From Salinimicrobium sp049680855 (GTDB lineage: Bacteria > Bacteroidota > Bacteroidia > Flavobacteriales > Flavobacteriaceae), in contig NZ_JBMPGS010000002.1 in assembly GCF_049680855.1 (NCBI RefSeq), forward strand, positions 558,001 through 622,000: a stretch of DNA of 64,000 bases. The letters are read 5' to 3'. The translations under genes and the position numbers were made by a program. A model generated the notes under the pieces. It had not been told where the DNA came from and did no database searches. It was given only the letters and a program-made list of their open reading frames with translations. Positions 8,599 through 17,245 of the stretch are shown in pieces; the first letter of the stretch is position 1; each line of letters starts with the position of its first letter.

Positions 8599-8873
8599 GG
8601 TTTAGGATATCCTTTATATAATTCAAATTTTTTACCGTTAAACAGCTCCCATTTATTAGGATTATAACCATTAGTACCGCACATTTTTGTCCAGTAATAA
8701 TGATTGCCTGAGTACTTGTTTTTTCGGCACGCAAATATCACTTTATCGTCGTATTCTTCTTTCCATCCGTTCCAAACATTTACTTGTAGATTATAGTAAG
8801 ACCAATCAAAACCACATCCGAATGGCTCTAAAATTAAATTTAATGTGTAAAAAATGTAATATTTAAGCTTCAT
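8595..8873 (-). CDS. hypothetical 92-aa exported protein
   Basis: Hydrophobic N-terminus (YYIFYTLNLILEPFGCG) and a Trp/Tyr-rich remainder with three further Cys or Cys-like positions (FACRK, KMCGTNGYN). It may be exported or lipid-anchored at the Cys near residue 20. Overlaps the spanin-like gene by 4 bp (ATGA). I do not recognise the family. Its leader contains a 24-bp palindrome. Confidence 0.5.
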   Translation of the reverse strand: MKLKYYIFYTLNLILEPFGCGFDWSYYNLQVNVWNGWKEEYDDKVIFACRKNKYSGNHYYWTKMCGTNGYNPNKWELFNGKKFELYKGYPKP

Positions 8874-8886
8874 TTATATTGGTTTT

Positions 8887-8910
8887 AAAGTGGTCGAATT
8901 CGACCACTTT
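8887..8910. promoter_or_regulatory. 24-bp perfect palindrome in the leader of the 8873 gene
   Basis: Half AAAGTGGTCGAA mirrored exactly to position 8910, 13 bp before the ATG at 8873. It has no T-run on either strand, so it is not an intrinsic terminator. It could be an operator or an RNA hairpin occluding the start region. Confidence 0.5.
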
Positions 8911-8999
8911 GGATTAGGTGCCTATCCTTCCCAGGTACTGCCTCACAACATTTGATCACCTCTTCCAATTTCTCTCTTTTAATTTTTAATAGTTTTCTA

Positions 9000-9035
9000 T
9001 TTAGACATTTTTAGACGGACTTTTAGACATTTTTA
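9000..9035. repeat. direct repeats TTTAGACATTTTTA, 22-bp period
   Basis: TTTAGACATTTTTA occurs at 9000-9013 and 9022-9035, and a further TTTAGAC-like core lies between them. Two helical turns separate the copies. They lie in the 245-bp gap between the astacin-like gene and the 8873 gene. No gene is visible in the gap (8874-9118). Confidence 0.5.
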
Positions 9036-9118
9036 TTTGATTATGCTACCCTCATTCATTCGGGCAGCATCTGCCAGCGCCCTATTTTAAACGCTTCATT
9101 TATTTGATCGTTATTTGA

Positions 9119-10075
9119 TTACCTGTAAAACCAAATCCCGTTTATAAGCACCACTCCTTTCATTCCGTACCTTCCGCTATAAAACCATTGATTATAAAAT
9201 CTGAGTACTGTAAGGCCGTGAATTGTGTACCACTTGCCATTGATATATTCCGGTTCCCCAATTTCAGGATAGATCTTATTCACCCCTTCAATATCTCCAG
9301 GAGAAAGCCCGGACCTTTGCGTGTAATATAAATCGCCGTTCAGCTTGGTAATAGTTGGCAATCCGTTCTTAGAAAAGGAATAAGCAGAATACATCATAAT
9401 TGAAGGAAAATCCAATTTATCTGTCAGATTCTGCCCGTTGGGTGTCATAAAGCTATCTGAGAAGTTCTGAAAGTTATACTCATATCCTTCAATTACATTA
9501 TCATAGTGAACCGTAACATATTCGTCTCTGTCAGATCTTGACTGCTCGTGCCATAATCCAATAGCATGACCTATTTCGTGAATAGCATTTCCAGTGGAAC
9601 AACCTCTTGCTAGCGTTATTTTTTGACCGCCGCCAATCTTCCCTAAATAAGAAGCGCAACCATTACCTGTGGTGAAATACACATAATCCCTTTCGCTGGT
9701 TCGTTCAACAAATTTGATATTAGTGTGTTCCTCCCAGTGTTCAATAGCATCATTCACCCGGTATTTATTAGGCAGGAAAGGATCTATAGCATAATAAACT
9801 GTATTATCCTGCCAGAAGCCATTTAACAGTGCTGCAGATTTCGGTTTTTCTCCCGGCTGGTGAACTCTCGCATTTACATTTCCAGGAATTAAAATATCAC
9901 CTTCCACAATGAAGTGATCATTTGCTTTTTGAGCATTGAACTCCATGCCGCCGAAGTCTGTTTTTATAAGTTCACTTAATACGGCTACCTCAGGATTATC
10001 AACCTGTGGGTTTACTTCTTCTTTTTCACATCCTATTAGAAGGATAAATAAAATGGGGAGCAATAACTTTTTCAT
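9119..10075 (-). CDS. astacin-like zinc metalloprotease, predicted lipoprotein
   Basis: 318 aa. A lipoprotein signal ends LLIGC (Cys16). The catalytic domain carries the astacin signature HEIGHAIGLWHEQSRSDRD at about residues 165-183 (three zinc His, catalytic Glu, HEQ-R-DR extension), followed by the Met-turn SIMMYSAYSF. This is peptidase family M12A, which cuts extracellular or surface proteins. About 50 C-terminal residues form a separate Trp/Tyr-rich segment. It lies in the late lysis region between the amidase/holin genes and the spanin-like gene. It is unusual phage cargo: it may remodel the surface, aid release or modify the lysogen. Confidence 0.85.
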   Translation of the reverse strand: MKKLLLPILFILLIGCEKEEVNPQVDNPEVAVLSELIKTDFGGMEFNAQKANDHFIVEGDILIPGNVNARVHQPGEKPKSAALLNGFWQDNTVYYAIDPFLPNKYRVNDAIEHWEEHTNIKFVERTSERDYVYFTTGNGCASYLGKIGGGQKITLARGCSTGNAIHEIGHAIGLWHEQSRSDRDEYVTVHYDNVIEGYEYNFQNFSDSFMTPNGQNLTDKLDFPSIMMYSAYSFSKNGLPTITKLNGDLYYTQRSGLSPGDIEGVNKIYPEIGEPEYINGKWYTIHGLTVLRFYNQWFYSGRYGMKGVVLINGIWFYR

Positions 10076-10094
10076 TTTCTTAGTTGTTTTATAA

Positions 10095-10119
10095 AAGCCG
10101 AAGCATAACGCCCCGGCTT
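10095..10119 (-). terminator. weak hairpin upstream of the astacin-like gene
   Basis: Arms AAGCCG and CGGCTT with a 13-base loop, followed on the minus strand by TTATAAAA. It could reduce readthrough from the lysis genes, but the stem is short. Confidence 0.35.
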
Positions 10120-10125
10120 ATTGGT

Positions 10126-10314
10126 TTAAATTCGGGAATCTCTTTCATTCAACTCCTTTTTGAGTTCTTCAAACTTAAGCTCAAGCTTGTCAAACTTCGC
10201 GTCAATCTTACTTGCAATAGGGGCAAACAAATCAACGTTGTTTCTGTAAACAAAAACTCCGATAATGAAGCCTACTACTGCAGCGATCAATAATCCAATA
10301 ATTCCAAATTCCAT
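10126..10314 (-). CDS. small membrane-anchored coiled-coil protein, 62 aa
   Basis: Residues 4-22 form one membrane helix (IIGLLIAAVVGFIIGVFVY). The rest is a charged helix rich in Lys/Glu (KLELKFEELKKELNERD). It sits immediately downstream of the amidase gene. A short one-helix protein with a coiled tail here may be an antiholin or small spanin component; this is inferred from position and topology only. Confidence 0.6.
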   Translation of the reverse strand: MEFGIIGLLIAAVVGFIIGVFVYRNNVDLFAPIASKIDAKFDKLELKFEELKKELNERDSRI

Positions 10315-10340
10315 AATTCACATTTTTAAAGGTTAATTTT

Positions 10341-10928
10341 CTATTTTATATAAGGCAATTTGCCATATCTGTCTTTCGATGAATAGAGATAATGATATTC
10401 AGATGTGATCACATTCCATGAAGGACACTCTTTTATCCTCTCCCAAGGCTCAATAGCTCCGTTTCCGTTTGAATCTTTGGAGTATTCCCGGTGACCATAA
10501 AAACCTAGATTTTTTGTAACATCCTTCCCGTTATCTGCTAACCATTTTATTTGTAACTGTGTTACTTTATGAATAGCTCCTTTTTGCTCGGGTGTTCTGG
10601 TGTCAACTGCTTTTGAATAATCCTCGGAATCCACACCACCTATTAAGCAGTTATTTATAAGTTTGGAATTATATCCACCCACTCCATTTGTGATATATTC
10701 GAGGTTAAGATCTTCTGGATCGAGAGAGTAGCCATTTACTGCAGAATTATCTTTTAAATACCATGTAGTACCGTCAAGCTCAGTAATAGTATGGTAGCCT
10801 TTATGTTTCCAACCTGCCCCTCCTAAATGCTTAGCTCTCCTCCAAAAAGCTTCTATAGATTTAATCCCGGAGAAACCTGCCGAACAATGCCATACTATCG
10901 CATTAATATTTTCTGCTCTACTCATCAT
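10341..10928 (-). CDS. endolysin: N-acetylmuramoyl-L-alanine amidase (amidase_2 type)
   Basis: 195 aa, no signal peptide. Zinc-ligand motifs of the T7-lysozyme/PGRP amidase fold are visible: VWHCSAG near residue 13 (His), FYGHREYSKD (His) and KECPSW (Cys). A GYHTITELDGTTWYL stretch is the usual GYHy-i-dG-w motif. It cleaves the amide bond between MurNAc and L-Ala during lysis. It follows two holin-like membrane genes with a start overlapping the upstream stop. Confidence 0.88.
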   Translation of the reverse strand: MMSRAENINAIVWHCSAGFSGIKSIEAFWRRAKHLGGAGWKHKGYHTITELDGTTWYLKDNSAVNGYSLDPEDLNLEYITNGVGGYNSKLINNCLIGGVDSEDYSKAVDTRTPEQKGAIHKVTQLQIKWLADNGKDVTKNLGFYGHREYSKDSNGNGAIEPWERIKECPSWNVITSEYHYLYSSKDRYGKLPYIK

Positions 10929-11236
10929 TTATGGTGTTGAGAGTACTTTTCTATTTTCTTATTCCGGTTGTACAGGTAGCAAACCACTATGCCGCCAAGC
11001 ACTGTTAAAGCTGAAAGCAGAATGATTGTCACTAGCGTGTACGAAATCTGTTCACCGTACACTAATTTGCTTCCCCAGTTTATCCCCAGGCATCCCATGA
11101 CAAAGAATATCGCAGAAAGGGATAATCTAAGCACGTTGTGGATCTTCCATTGCACGAATGCAAATAGGGCATAGCATATAAATAAGGCTCCTGACATGAA
11201 GCACACCCATATTTCAATTTCTGGTATCGATTTCAT
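10925..11236 (-). CDS. three-helix membrane protein in the lysis cassette
   Basis: 103 aa with hydrophobic stretches at about 9-28, 37-53 and 66-90 and a basic tail. It lies between the putative holin and the endolysin, overlapping both neighbours. Holin or antiholin is the likely role by topology; no family recognised. Confidence 0.6.
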   Translation of the reverse strand: MKSIPEIEIWVCFMSGALFICYALFAFVQWKIHNVLRLSLSAIFFVMGCLGINWGSKLVYGEQISYTLVTIILLSALTVLGGIVVCYLYNRNKKIEKYSQHHK

Positions 11237-11609
11237 CGTCTATATAATTTTGATTGTCTGTTTTATCTACTTTTTCACCTTTAAATCCGTTAATAATCAT
11301 GTTTACGAGCCCACGGGCAATGCTTCCTCCAAACTGAGTTTGCCCCTGCTCTGAATTGAGATATTTGAAAGTAGGGTAGGAAACGGCGGTCGCTATCATT
11401 ATGATAATCATCTTGGCTCCAAGGTTCACCCAATTTAAAGCCCATCCCCACGCAGCGGCCACACCTAAACTGCTGCATAAGAAATTCAGAAGCCAGTCTT
11501 TTGGCCTTACTTCTATCTTTGGATTATCCACCTGGATTAACATTGATGTGATGTAGCTCATAATAAAGACTGATATTAATATTTTGTCTACAAGGGTAAC
11601 TGTTATCAT
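11214..11609 (-). CDS. putative holin, 131 aa
   Basis: Hydrophobic helices near residues 8-26, 43-62 and 65-85, then a hydrophilic acidic C-terminus (DKTDNQNYIDDEIDTRN). Position directly before a second membrane protein and the amidase supports a pore-forming lysis role in the inner membrane. The sequence family is not recognised, so the call rests on topology and context. Confidence 0.6.
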   Translation of the reverse strand: MITVTLVDKILISVFIMSYITSMLIQVDNPKIEVRPKDWLLNFLCSSLGVAAAWGWALNWVNLGAKMIIIMIATAVSYPTFKYLNSEQGQTQFGGSIARGLVNMIINGFKGEKVDKTDNQNYIDDEIDTRN

Positions 11610-11644
11610 TCTTGTGCATTTTTAGGGCATCATTTAAGAGGGGC

Positions 11645-13060
11645 TTATGGTTTTTCCCCGTACTTATACGGAATTAGTTCAGGGGTGTTGTTTTCTGTTT
11701 TAACGCTTTCGGTATCTATCAGAAGCATATATTTACCGTGGTTGAAATCATTTCCTGACACTTCAATATTACCGCCGCAATTAATGAAGCTAGCAACGTT
11801 TCTTCCTTGATCTGGTTCAATAGATTCAGTGTTGTTTAAAATTTTGATACCGTCTGTTTTCTTAAATCCTATAGGCGAAACAGTGGAAGAGAAAGAACCT
11901 GTTCTAATATTATTTTCTATCCTCCAATTGCTTCTCCTAAAAGCTCCTGAAGAATCCCAACAATTAACTAATGCCCCTCTTTGGTATTCGTTGTCATGGA
12001 AGTAGATATTACTCACATCACCTCTTCCTAATGCCGCTATAACTGTTCCTACAGAATAAAATTTAGAGTTTTTAACCTCTACATTCCTCACGTATAATTC
12101 AGGTTTATGCGGTTCAAAGTCTAAGTCTGACCTTCTTCCTCGATCTATAAATACATTATCTATTAAAAGACCGTCAACGTGCGAAGCGGCTCCGCCTTGC
12201 CTACCTGTGTATTTGAACGTGGAGTTTGATATGGTTATATTCCGGCTCGGTAACTTTGAATCTCCTGCTATGTAAAAACCGTCTCCCCAAACATCAGATA
12301 CGCTTATATTGTTAATTAAAACATCTTCACAACTATAAAGCTCTACGCCATGCTCTTGCTCCCAATATTTTGTGTATCCGGGACTATCTGCAATACTCCC
12401 GTTATCTTTACCGCCTTTCCAGAAGATAGGAGTGTATTCAGGAGCAGTCCCTAATAAGCTGCCCTTTATGGAATTGCTGCCCTTAATTGTAATGTTTTCT
12501 AAAACAATATTTGAGCAAAACAGAAACTTAAAATGCCGTCTTAAAGAATAGTCCCCTTTAGTAACATTACCACCGTAGGGCGTAGCCGGTGCTTTAGTGT
12601 AGAAAACAGTTTCTTTACCGTGTCCTGAGATAATTAAATTATGCCTGTTTTCTATTTTAAAAACAGAGTTAATCCCTCTAGGGTTGTTTTCTAAATCTCC
12701 CTCAGTCCAAAATTCGCCTTTAGGGAATATTACGTGGTTGGGTACTACTTTTAATTCGCCTAATGATTTAAAAGTAGAATCAGTAAATTTCTTACCTACA
12801 ATTGATTTAGCAACCTTATAAGTTTTTTGATGCTTTACAATTTCTACTCCATCAGGAATTTTACTAAGTTGCTCTCTTATGAGTAAGGTTTTATCTTCCG
12901 CATTGTCTGGTATTTCAATGTGAAAAATTTTAGGTTTTACAATTACTGGCGGCTCTGGTATAGGTTCGGGTTTAGTTACACCTTTGTTACTTTTCTTCCT
13001 CAGAAAATAGATCCCTACTCCTAAAACGATAAGTACCGATAATATGATTATTGTATTCAT
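11645..13060 (-). CDS. right-handed beta-helix (pectate-lyase-fold) tail-associated protein
   Basis: 471 aa. N-terminal hydrophobic helix (residues 3-20) and a basic/Pro-rich linker. The long repetitive region has parallel beta-helix character (NITISNSTFKYTG, LLIDNVFIDRG, NVEVKNSKFYSVG, NIEVSGNDFNHG), the fold of polysaccharide-degrading or -binding phage spikes. It follows the fibre genes, suggesting host-capsule contact. The N-terminal membrane helix is unusual for a virion spike and could mean a cell-envelope location instead. Confidence 0.7.
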   Translation of the reverse strand: MNTIIILSVLIVLGVGIYFLRKKSNKGVTKPEPIPEPPVIVKPKIFHIEIPDNAEDKTLLIREQLSKIPDGVEIVKHQKTYKVAKSIVGKKFTDSTFKSLGELKVVPNHVIFPKGEFWTEGDLENNPRGINSVFKIENRHNLIISGHGKETVFYTKAPATPYGGNVTKGDYSLRRHFKFLFCSNIVLENITIKGSNSIKGSLLGTAPEYTPIFWKGGKDNGSIADSPGYTKYWEQEHGVELYSCEDVLINNISVSDVWGDGFYIAGDSKLPSRNITISNSTFKYTGRQGGAASHVDGLLIDNVFIDRGRRSDLDFEPHKPELYVRNVEVKNSKFYSVGTVIAALGRGDVSNIYFHDNEYQRGALVNCWDSSGAFRRSNWRIENNIRTGSFSSTVSPIGFKKTDGIKILNNTESIEPDQGRNVASFINCGGNIEVSGNDFNHGKYMLLIDTESVKTENNTPELIPYKYGEKP

Positions 13061-13251
13061 ATTAAGTCTATATTTACAGGCGGTGGCGGTACAAATTCAG
13101 ATTCTACGCCTAAGCCACAGTTATTGTGTTCTACTTCTGATATAAAACAATATCCATTTATGTCTGGAATAGGCGCATATTTCAATCCTCCTTTCATTGT
13201 TTGCTTCTGTAAAGCTTCCGCTTCGTTTTTGTATATCTTGTAAAATCTCAT
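13057..13251 (-). CDS. hypothetical 64-aa protein
   Basis: A small ORF between two fibre-region genes, overlapping the next gene by 4 bp and 2 bp after the previous one. It contains YCFISEVEHNNCGLG and a Pro-rich tail. Possibly a fibre chaperone; not recognised. Confidence 0.55.
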   Translation of the reverse strand: MRFYKIYKNEAEALQKQTMKGGLKYAPIPDINGYCFISEVEHNNCGLGVESEFVPPPPVNIDLI

Positions 13252-13253
13252 AA

Positions 13254-14150
13254 TTACATTCTTCCTAGTGCAACCTCTAATTGTCTCTGCCCTTCAGCTA
13301 TTATAACTGCCTGTGCTTTACTTGTAGGGCTAAATAAAACTTGTGAACCTATGTAACCAGAATTCACAGGAGTAAGTAGGTTTCCGTTATATTTAGTGGT
13401 TCCATAATGCCATTCTGTTGAAGGTTTTACTATATTAACATTACTCGTGAACTTAGTAACTTGATCTATTAAAAGCTCGTGTACGTCACTTATATTTATA
13501 CCTGTAATAATTCCCACTCCTGAAGGATTTGAAACTTCGTGAGCTTCATTATAACCCCCTCGCATCCACCTGGCTTTACCTACAGGTTGGTTAGCTGAAG
13601 CATATGTAAGTTCAGAACCTGCTAAATAACCTCCTGAACCTTTTGTTAATTGAGCTATCGAAAATCCTACATTACCAGGCCAGTGAGCTGAAGGGGTGAA
13701 CCCACAGGTAGCGTAAGTGTTAGTCCCATTTCCTTTATTTCCCGAAGCATCAAAAACCCAGCCCCCAGCGAATGTAAGATTGAAAGCAGAAGTATCTTTA
13801 GCATTAAAACCTCGCTGGGTAGCATTAGAGCCGACCATAGGCTGAAAAGCTGTGATTATACCCCATACATTTTGAGCTTTGTAATATTTTATTGTTTGGT
13901 CTAAGGCTGATAATTCTAAAGCATCTGTTACGCCTGAATCTATTGAGAACTGGGTAGTTTCCTGTTCGTATCCTGCTACTTTTTGGAAATTCCTTACGCT
14001 GCTAGATATTACGTTGTTATTTTCATCGTAAATTCTTGCTGTAACACTATGTGTACCTATTGATAACGATGTAAAAACATCATTGACTACTAATCCAGAT
14101 TCTATCTCTGAACCACTATCGAATTGATATGTTATTTTCCTTGCTGCCAT
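13254..14150 (-). CDS. tail appendage / receptor-binding candidate, 298 aa
   Basis: The N-terminal ~55 residues resemble an Ig-like bacterial surface domain (SIGTHSVTARIYDENNNVI). The rest is Gly/Ser/Asn/aromatic-rich, like variable tips of fibre proteins. It lies within the fibre gene cluster, where one-base overlaps couple translation. The exact role (adhesin, chaperone, tip) is inferred from context. Confidence 0.55.
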   Translation of the reverse strand: MAARKITYQFDSGSEIESGLVVNDVFTSLSIGTHSVTARIYDENNNVISSSVRNFQKVAGYEQETTQFSIDSGVTDALELSALDQTIKYYKAQNVWGIITAFQPMVGSNATQRGFNAKDTSAFNLTFAGGWVFDASGNKGNGTNTYATCGFTPSAHWPGNVGFSIAQLTKGSGGYLAGSELTYASANQPVGKARWMRGGYNEAHEVSNPSGVGIITGINISDVHELLIDQVTKFTSNVNIVKPSTEWHYGTTKYNGNLLTPVNSGYIGSQVLFSPTSKAQAVIIAEGQRQLEVALGRM

Positions 14151-14365
14151 TATTCTAATTCTAATTGTAATTCCTCTACCCCTGTTACTTCTTGACCTTC
14201 TGCCGGGAAAACCACGTTTATTTCAGAAGCGTTTATTTCCATTTGAAGGGCGGCTGTAGATTCTACTTCCTGTCCTTCTGCTGGGGATATTATGTTTATA
14301 TATGAGGGTTCAGTACCACGCTTGTACCGACCTCCCATCGTAGATGCTATAGTTAAGTAATTCAT
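14150..14365 (-). CDS. small fibre-region protein with repeated SPAEGQEV motif
   Basis: 71 aa with two copies of a near-identical segment (SPAEGQEVESTAALQMEI and FPAEGQEVTGVEELQLEL). It resembles a fragment of an Ig-like surface repeat and overlaps both neighbours by 1-4 bp. Probably a short structural or connector protein of the fibre; function unknown. Confidence 0.55.
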   Translation of the reverse strand: MNYLTIASTMGGRYKRGTEPSYINIISPAEGQEVESTAALQMEINASEINVVFPAEGQEVTGVEELQLELE

Positions 14366-17160
14366 AAAGCTGTTATTACTTCGTTTCCTGAATTATCTAC
14401 CGATACTTTCCATAGTGTTCCGTCGGGGGATTGTCTTACTTGGTATTCTTGAACTAAATCTCCTGTTAAGAACATGGTGTTGTACCATAAATTAAGCTCA
14501 AAAGTTCCGCTAACTTTAACTTTTGGTAGATACCCTTTTGGAATAACTAATCCCGCGCCAGAAGCCGCACCTATTTCTAAGAATTCTTTACCTGTATTCT
14601 CAGGAGAAGCATTAATTCCTTTTATTGGTTTAGTTATGTTTTCGTTCTCTAAACCGTCAGGTATATATAGCGTTGCTTGATTGTAAAAAATAAGCGTTTT
14701 CCCTTGATCTTCAGGAACAAATGTGTAGGGATTGTTTATGTCTACCTGTGGTCTGCTTTCATAATTCCCTTCATCTATATCACCTTCCAAAGTCCCCCAC
14801 ACAGCTAAATCATTGACCGAAGTTTTAGGCTGTAAGGTGACAAGGCTATTTATCCCTGTAGTTCTAAGCAAACTACCTGCTGGAACACCGAAGTTTACAG
14901 TACCTGTTCCTGCTGTTGGGATAAGAATATTATCCCCCGTACTCATTGCAACGATTGACTTATTGTTGTCGGGTAGTGTATTGGCATTGTAGATTAACTG
15001 TATTTCTTCGCCGCCGTTAGCTGTGAATTTGAGTAACTTATCTACATCACTTGCAAGTATGGTGTATTGAGTAGTGTTTGGTATTAGTTTTTCAACACGC
15101 TCTGAAATGTCTCCACTAACCGGCTGCAAATCCCCAAACAAGCTATAATTATTCACGGTGTGCATTCTCATTCCAAACCTAGAGCGGTCTCCTTTAGTTT
15201 TAGGTAAGTAGCCCTCTGTAGGAGTTACATTTATACTTCCTGAGTTAGAAGATATATTTACAATAGTATTTCCTATAGTTAACCCCTGAACCTCTCCTGA
15301 AGCATCGGTATTTCCGCTTATTATAGCATTTACATTGCCGCCATTGGTAAAAACAAGGAATTTTCTTTTAAAGTCTTCTGCTACGAAAGAGTATGAAGAG
15401 GAGGAAACGATTTTAACTTCTCTGTTTGCAGGAATATCTTCAGGCAGCGTAACAATGCCATTAACTTTAGATAAAGCTGTACCATCTGATTTATTTATTT
15501 GTTTTACTACTTCTGAATCGTTGGCTTTAGAAGATAATGCGCTCCCTTCCGCTACTGTTCCAGATGTAGTTCCGAAGTTCTTATTAAAAGCAGTGTTTTT
15601 ACTAAAGGTGGGTTCCTTTCCATTTAAAGCAGACTGCAAACCTGCAATATTTGAAATAGATAAGTTTTCTAAATCGCTTTTATTCTGCTTTATGTAATTT
15701 ACTATTTCCTGAAGCTCGTCTAAAGTAGTATCATCTGAATTTAAAAGCGTATTTATATCATCAATAAATCCTTTTAAAACTCGCCCTTGATTAGCTGTAA
15801 GTCCTGCTGTTGTGCTTGTAGATGTTAGGTTATCTAGTAATTGAGAAACTTTTGCGTTCCAAGTATTCTTTTCAGTAGGCGAAACCCATTTACGCGTATC
15901 ACTTTCGGATATTTGGTCTGCTGAGTGAGTATGTCCTAACAATGAATACCTGCCGTCTAAAGAAACGCTTATAGGCGTACCTTCTCGTGTTGTTGCTTGT
16001 AGAACCCCGTCATTATTTAGATTAAACTCTAAAGAGTTAACAACGTCATCTATAGTTGTGCCTGTGCCGTCGTTATTATCGTTAAAAGAAGCTGTTAGTG
16101 TTGATCCGTCTTGCCTGGTGAAAGTTATTGTTTTATTGACGTCACCAGTAACAGAAATAGAAACCGCTTTAGAATCAAATGCATCATTCCAGTTAGTAAT
16201 ATCATTTTCAGTTATATCTTTTACGTGCTGCGGAACCTGATCAGGGTTTATCTCCCTTATAAAAAACAGTCCTATATCCCCACTGGAAGCTTCATTCATG
16301 TACATATAGTCTGTACCAAATTCAGGCTCATAAATCTGAATATCCCCGTCTAAATCATCGCCTTGGGAATATGGAAGTAAAGTACCTTCCTGAATATCTT
16401 TAAAAGCAGCATAAGAACGGGTAACAGTCTGCCCGTTGTCATCAAAAAGTCTTATAGATACAATTTGATTTAATACGTTGTGATCTTTACGGGTAGCGAA
16501 AGCATAGGTATTATCTGTTTTTTTTATCAGATAGACGTTATAGTCATTGATTCCAATAAGCTCTCTTAAATCCGAGTAATCAGTCGCTACTCCTGTAACA
16601 TAATAAACGTAATCTAGCGAAAGGTCATTTATAAGAATGCTACTTAAAGTGCTTCGGTTTGCAGGGGTGTATTGTAGTGCAAGTGCGATTTGCTCGGCTG
16701 TTATATTTCGCTCGAAAGGCTGGAAATTAGCCCCGTCCCAATAATAGAAAACCAAATCTCCAAGGTCTAAATAAAGTATTCCTATTTCTCCCTGCGTGAG
16801 ATCGTCAAAGGTGTCAACGAATTGAACTCCTGAATCAGAACTTGACCCCACAATTACATAATCTGAAATAGTTTCTTTCCACCTGTACAAAACATTTTTC
16901 TCCTGCTTCCCTTCCACCGTAGCTATTTCAGATAAATACAGCCTGTTTTCTGATCCTGTATTTGGGAAGTCATTCACAGTAGGGTAAATTCCAAAAGAAC
17001 TGGTATCAAACCTTACATTTTCCTTTTTAACCTTAATAAGTTTGCCTTGCTGAATTGACCCGATAAGTATGTAATCCCCGTCCAGAATGTTCATTCCTTC
17101 CGGTAATTGGTCAAAAGTTGGGGAGTTAGCGATAATCCGCTGAAGATCATTTCCTGCCAT
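14362..17160 (-). CDS. phage tail fibre protein, 932 aa
   Basis: Carries typical fibre segments: an N-terminal baseplate-attachment-like region, AEQIALALQYTPANRS (a variant of the GYTPAN fibre motif), a region with WVSPTEKNTWNAK, and LTANQGRVLKGFIDDINTLL as in T4-like and siphovirus fibres. A tandem beta-rich C-terminal half repeats ILASDVDKLLKF / FVPEDQGKTLIF units. It is the first gene of the fibre/lysis operon, starting 5 bp after its -7 element. Likely the host-range determinant. Confidence 0.85.
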   Translation of the reverse strand: MAGNDLQRIIANSPTFDQLPEGMNILDGDYILIGSIQQGKLIKVKKENVRFDTSSFGIYPTVNDFPNTGSENRLYLSEIATVEGKQEKNVLYRWKETISDYVIVGSSSDSGVQFVDTFDDLTQGEIGILYLDLGDLVFYYWDGANFQPFERNITAEQIALALQYTPANRSTLSSILINDLSLDYVYYVTGVATDYSDLRELIGINDYNVYLIKKTDNTYAFATRKDHNVLNQIVSIRLFDDNGQTVTRSYAAFKDIQEGTLLPYSQGDDLDGDIQIYEPEFGTDYMYMNEASSGDIGLFFIREINPDQVPQHVKDITENDITNWNDAFDSKAVSISVTGDVNKTITFTRQDGSTLTASFNDNNDGTGTTIDDVVNSLEFNLNNDGVLQATTREGTPISVSLDGRYSLLGHTHSADQISESDTRKWVSPTEKNTWNAKVSQLLDNLTSTSTTAGLTANQGRVLKGFIDDINTLLNSDDTTLDELQEIVNYIKQNKSDLENLSISNIAGLQSALNGKEPTFSKNTAFNKNFGTTSGTVAEGSALSSKANDSEVVKQINKSDGTALSKVNGIVTLPEDIPANREVKIVSSSSYSFVAEDFKRKFLVFTNGGNVNAIISGNTDASGEVQGLTIGNTIVNISSNSGSINVTPTEGYLPKTKGDRSRFGMRMHTVNNYSLFGDLQPVSGDISERVEKLIPNTTQYTILASDVDKLLKFTANGGEEIQLIYNANTLPDNNKSIVAMSTGDNILIPTAGTGTVNFGVPAGSLLRTTGINSLVTLQPKTSVNDLAVWGTLEGDIDEGNYESRPQVDINNPYTFVPEDQGKTLIFYNQATLYIPDGLENENITKPIKGINASPENTGKEFLEIGAASGAGLVIPKGYLPKVKVSGTFELNLWYNTMFLTGDLVQEYQVRQSPDGTLWKVSVDNSGNEVITAL

Positions 17161-17164
17161 GTTT

Positions 17165-17200
17165 CAAATATATTACTTTATTTAGAATCATTCTAAATAA
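17165..17200 (-). promoter_or_regulatory. late promoter P-fibre with inverted-repeat operator
   Basis: The minus-strand -7 box TATATTTG is at 17165-17172. Five bases upstream lies an inverted repeat: arms TTATTTAGA (17178-17186) and TCTAAATAA (17192-17200), spacer ATCAT. The operator spans the -33 region. The same combination is found at 26132 and 34079. A plus-strand gene starts 46 bp to the right, so the site may serve both directions. Confidence 0.75.
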
Positions 17201-17245
17201 GGGTATTAAAATTTACTGTATTTCAATATTTTGTAGCTTTACAGG

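Noticed and set aside
8887..8910. Palindrome as terminator of the astacin-like gene
   Set aside because: No T-run on either strand and too close to the next start.
13254..17160. Diversity-generating retroelement acting on fibre genes
   Set aside because: No reverse transcriptase gene and no template/variable repeat pair seen.
17178..17200. Intrinsic terminator formed by the TTATTTAGA/TCTAAATAA inverted repeat
   Set aside because: A+T-only weak stem without a T-run, and it directly abuts a -7 box at all three prophage sites.
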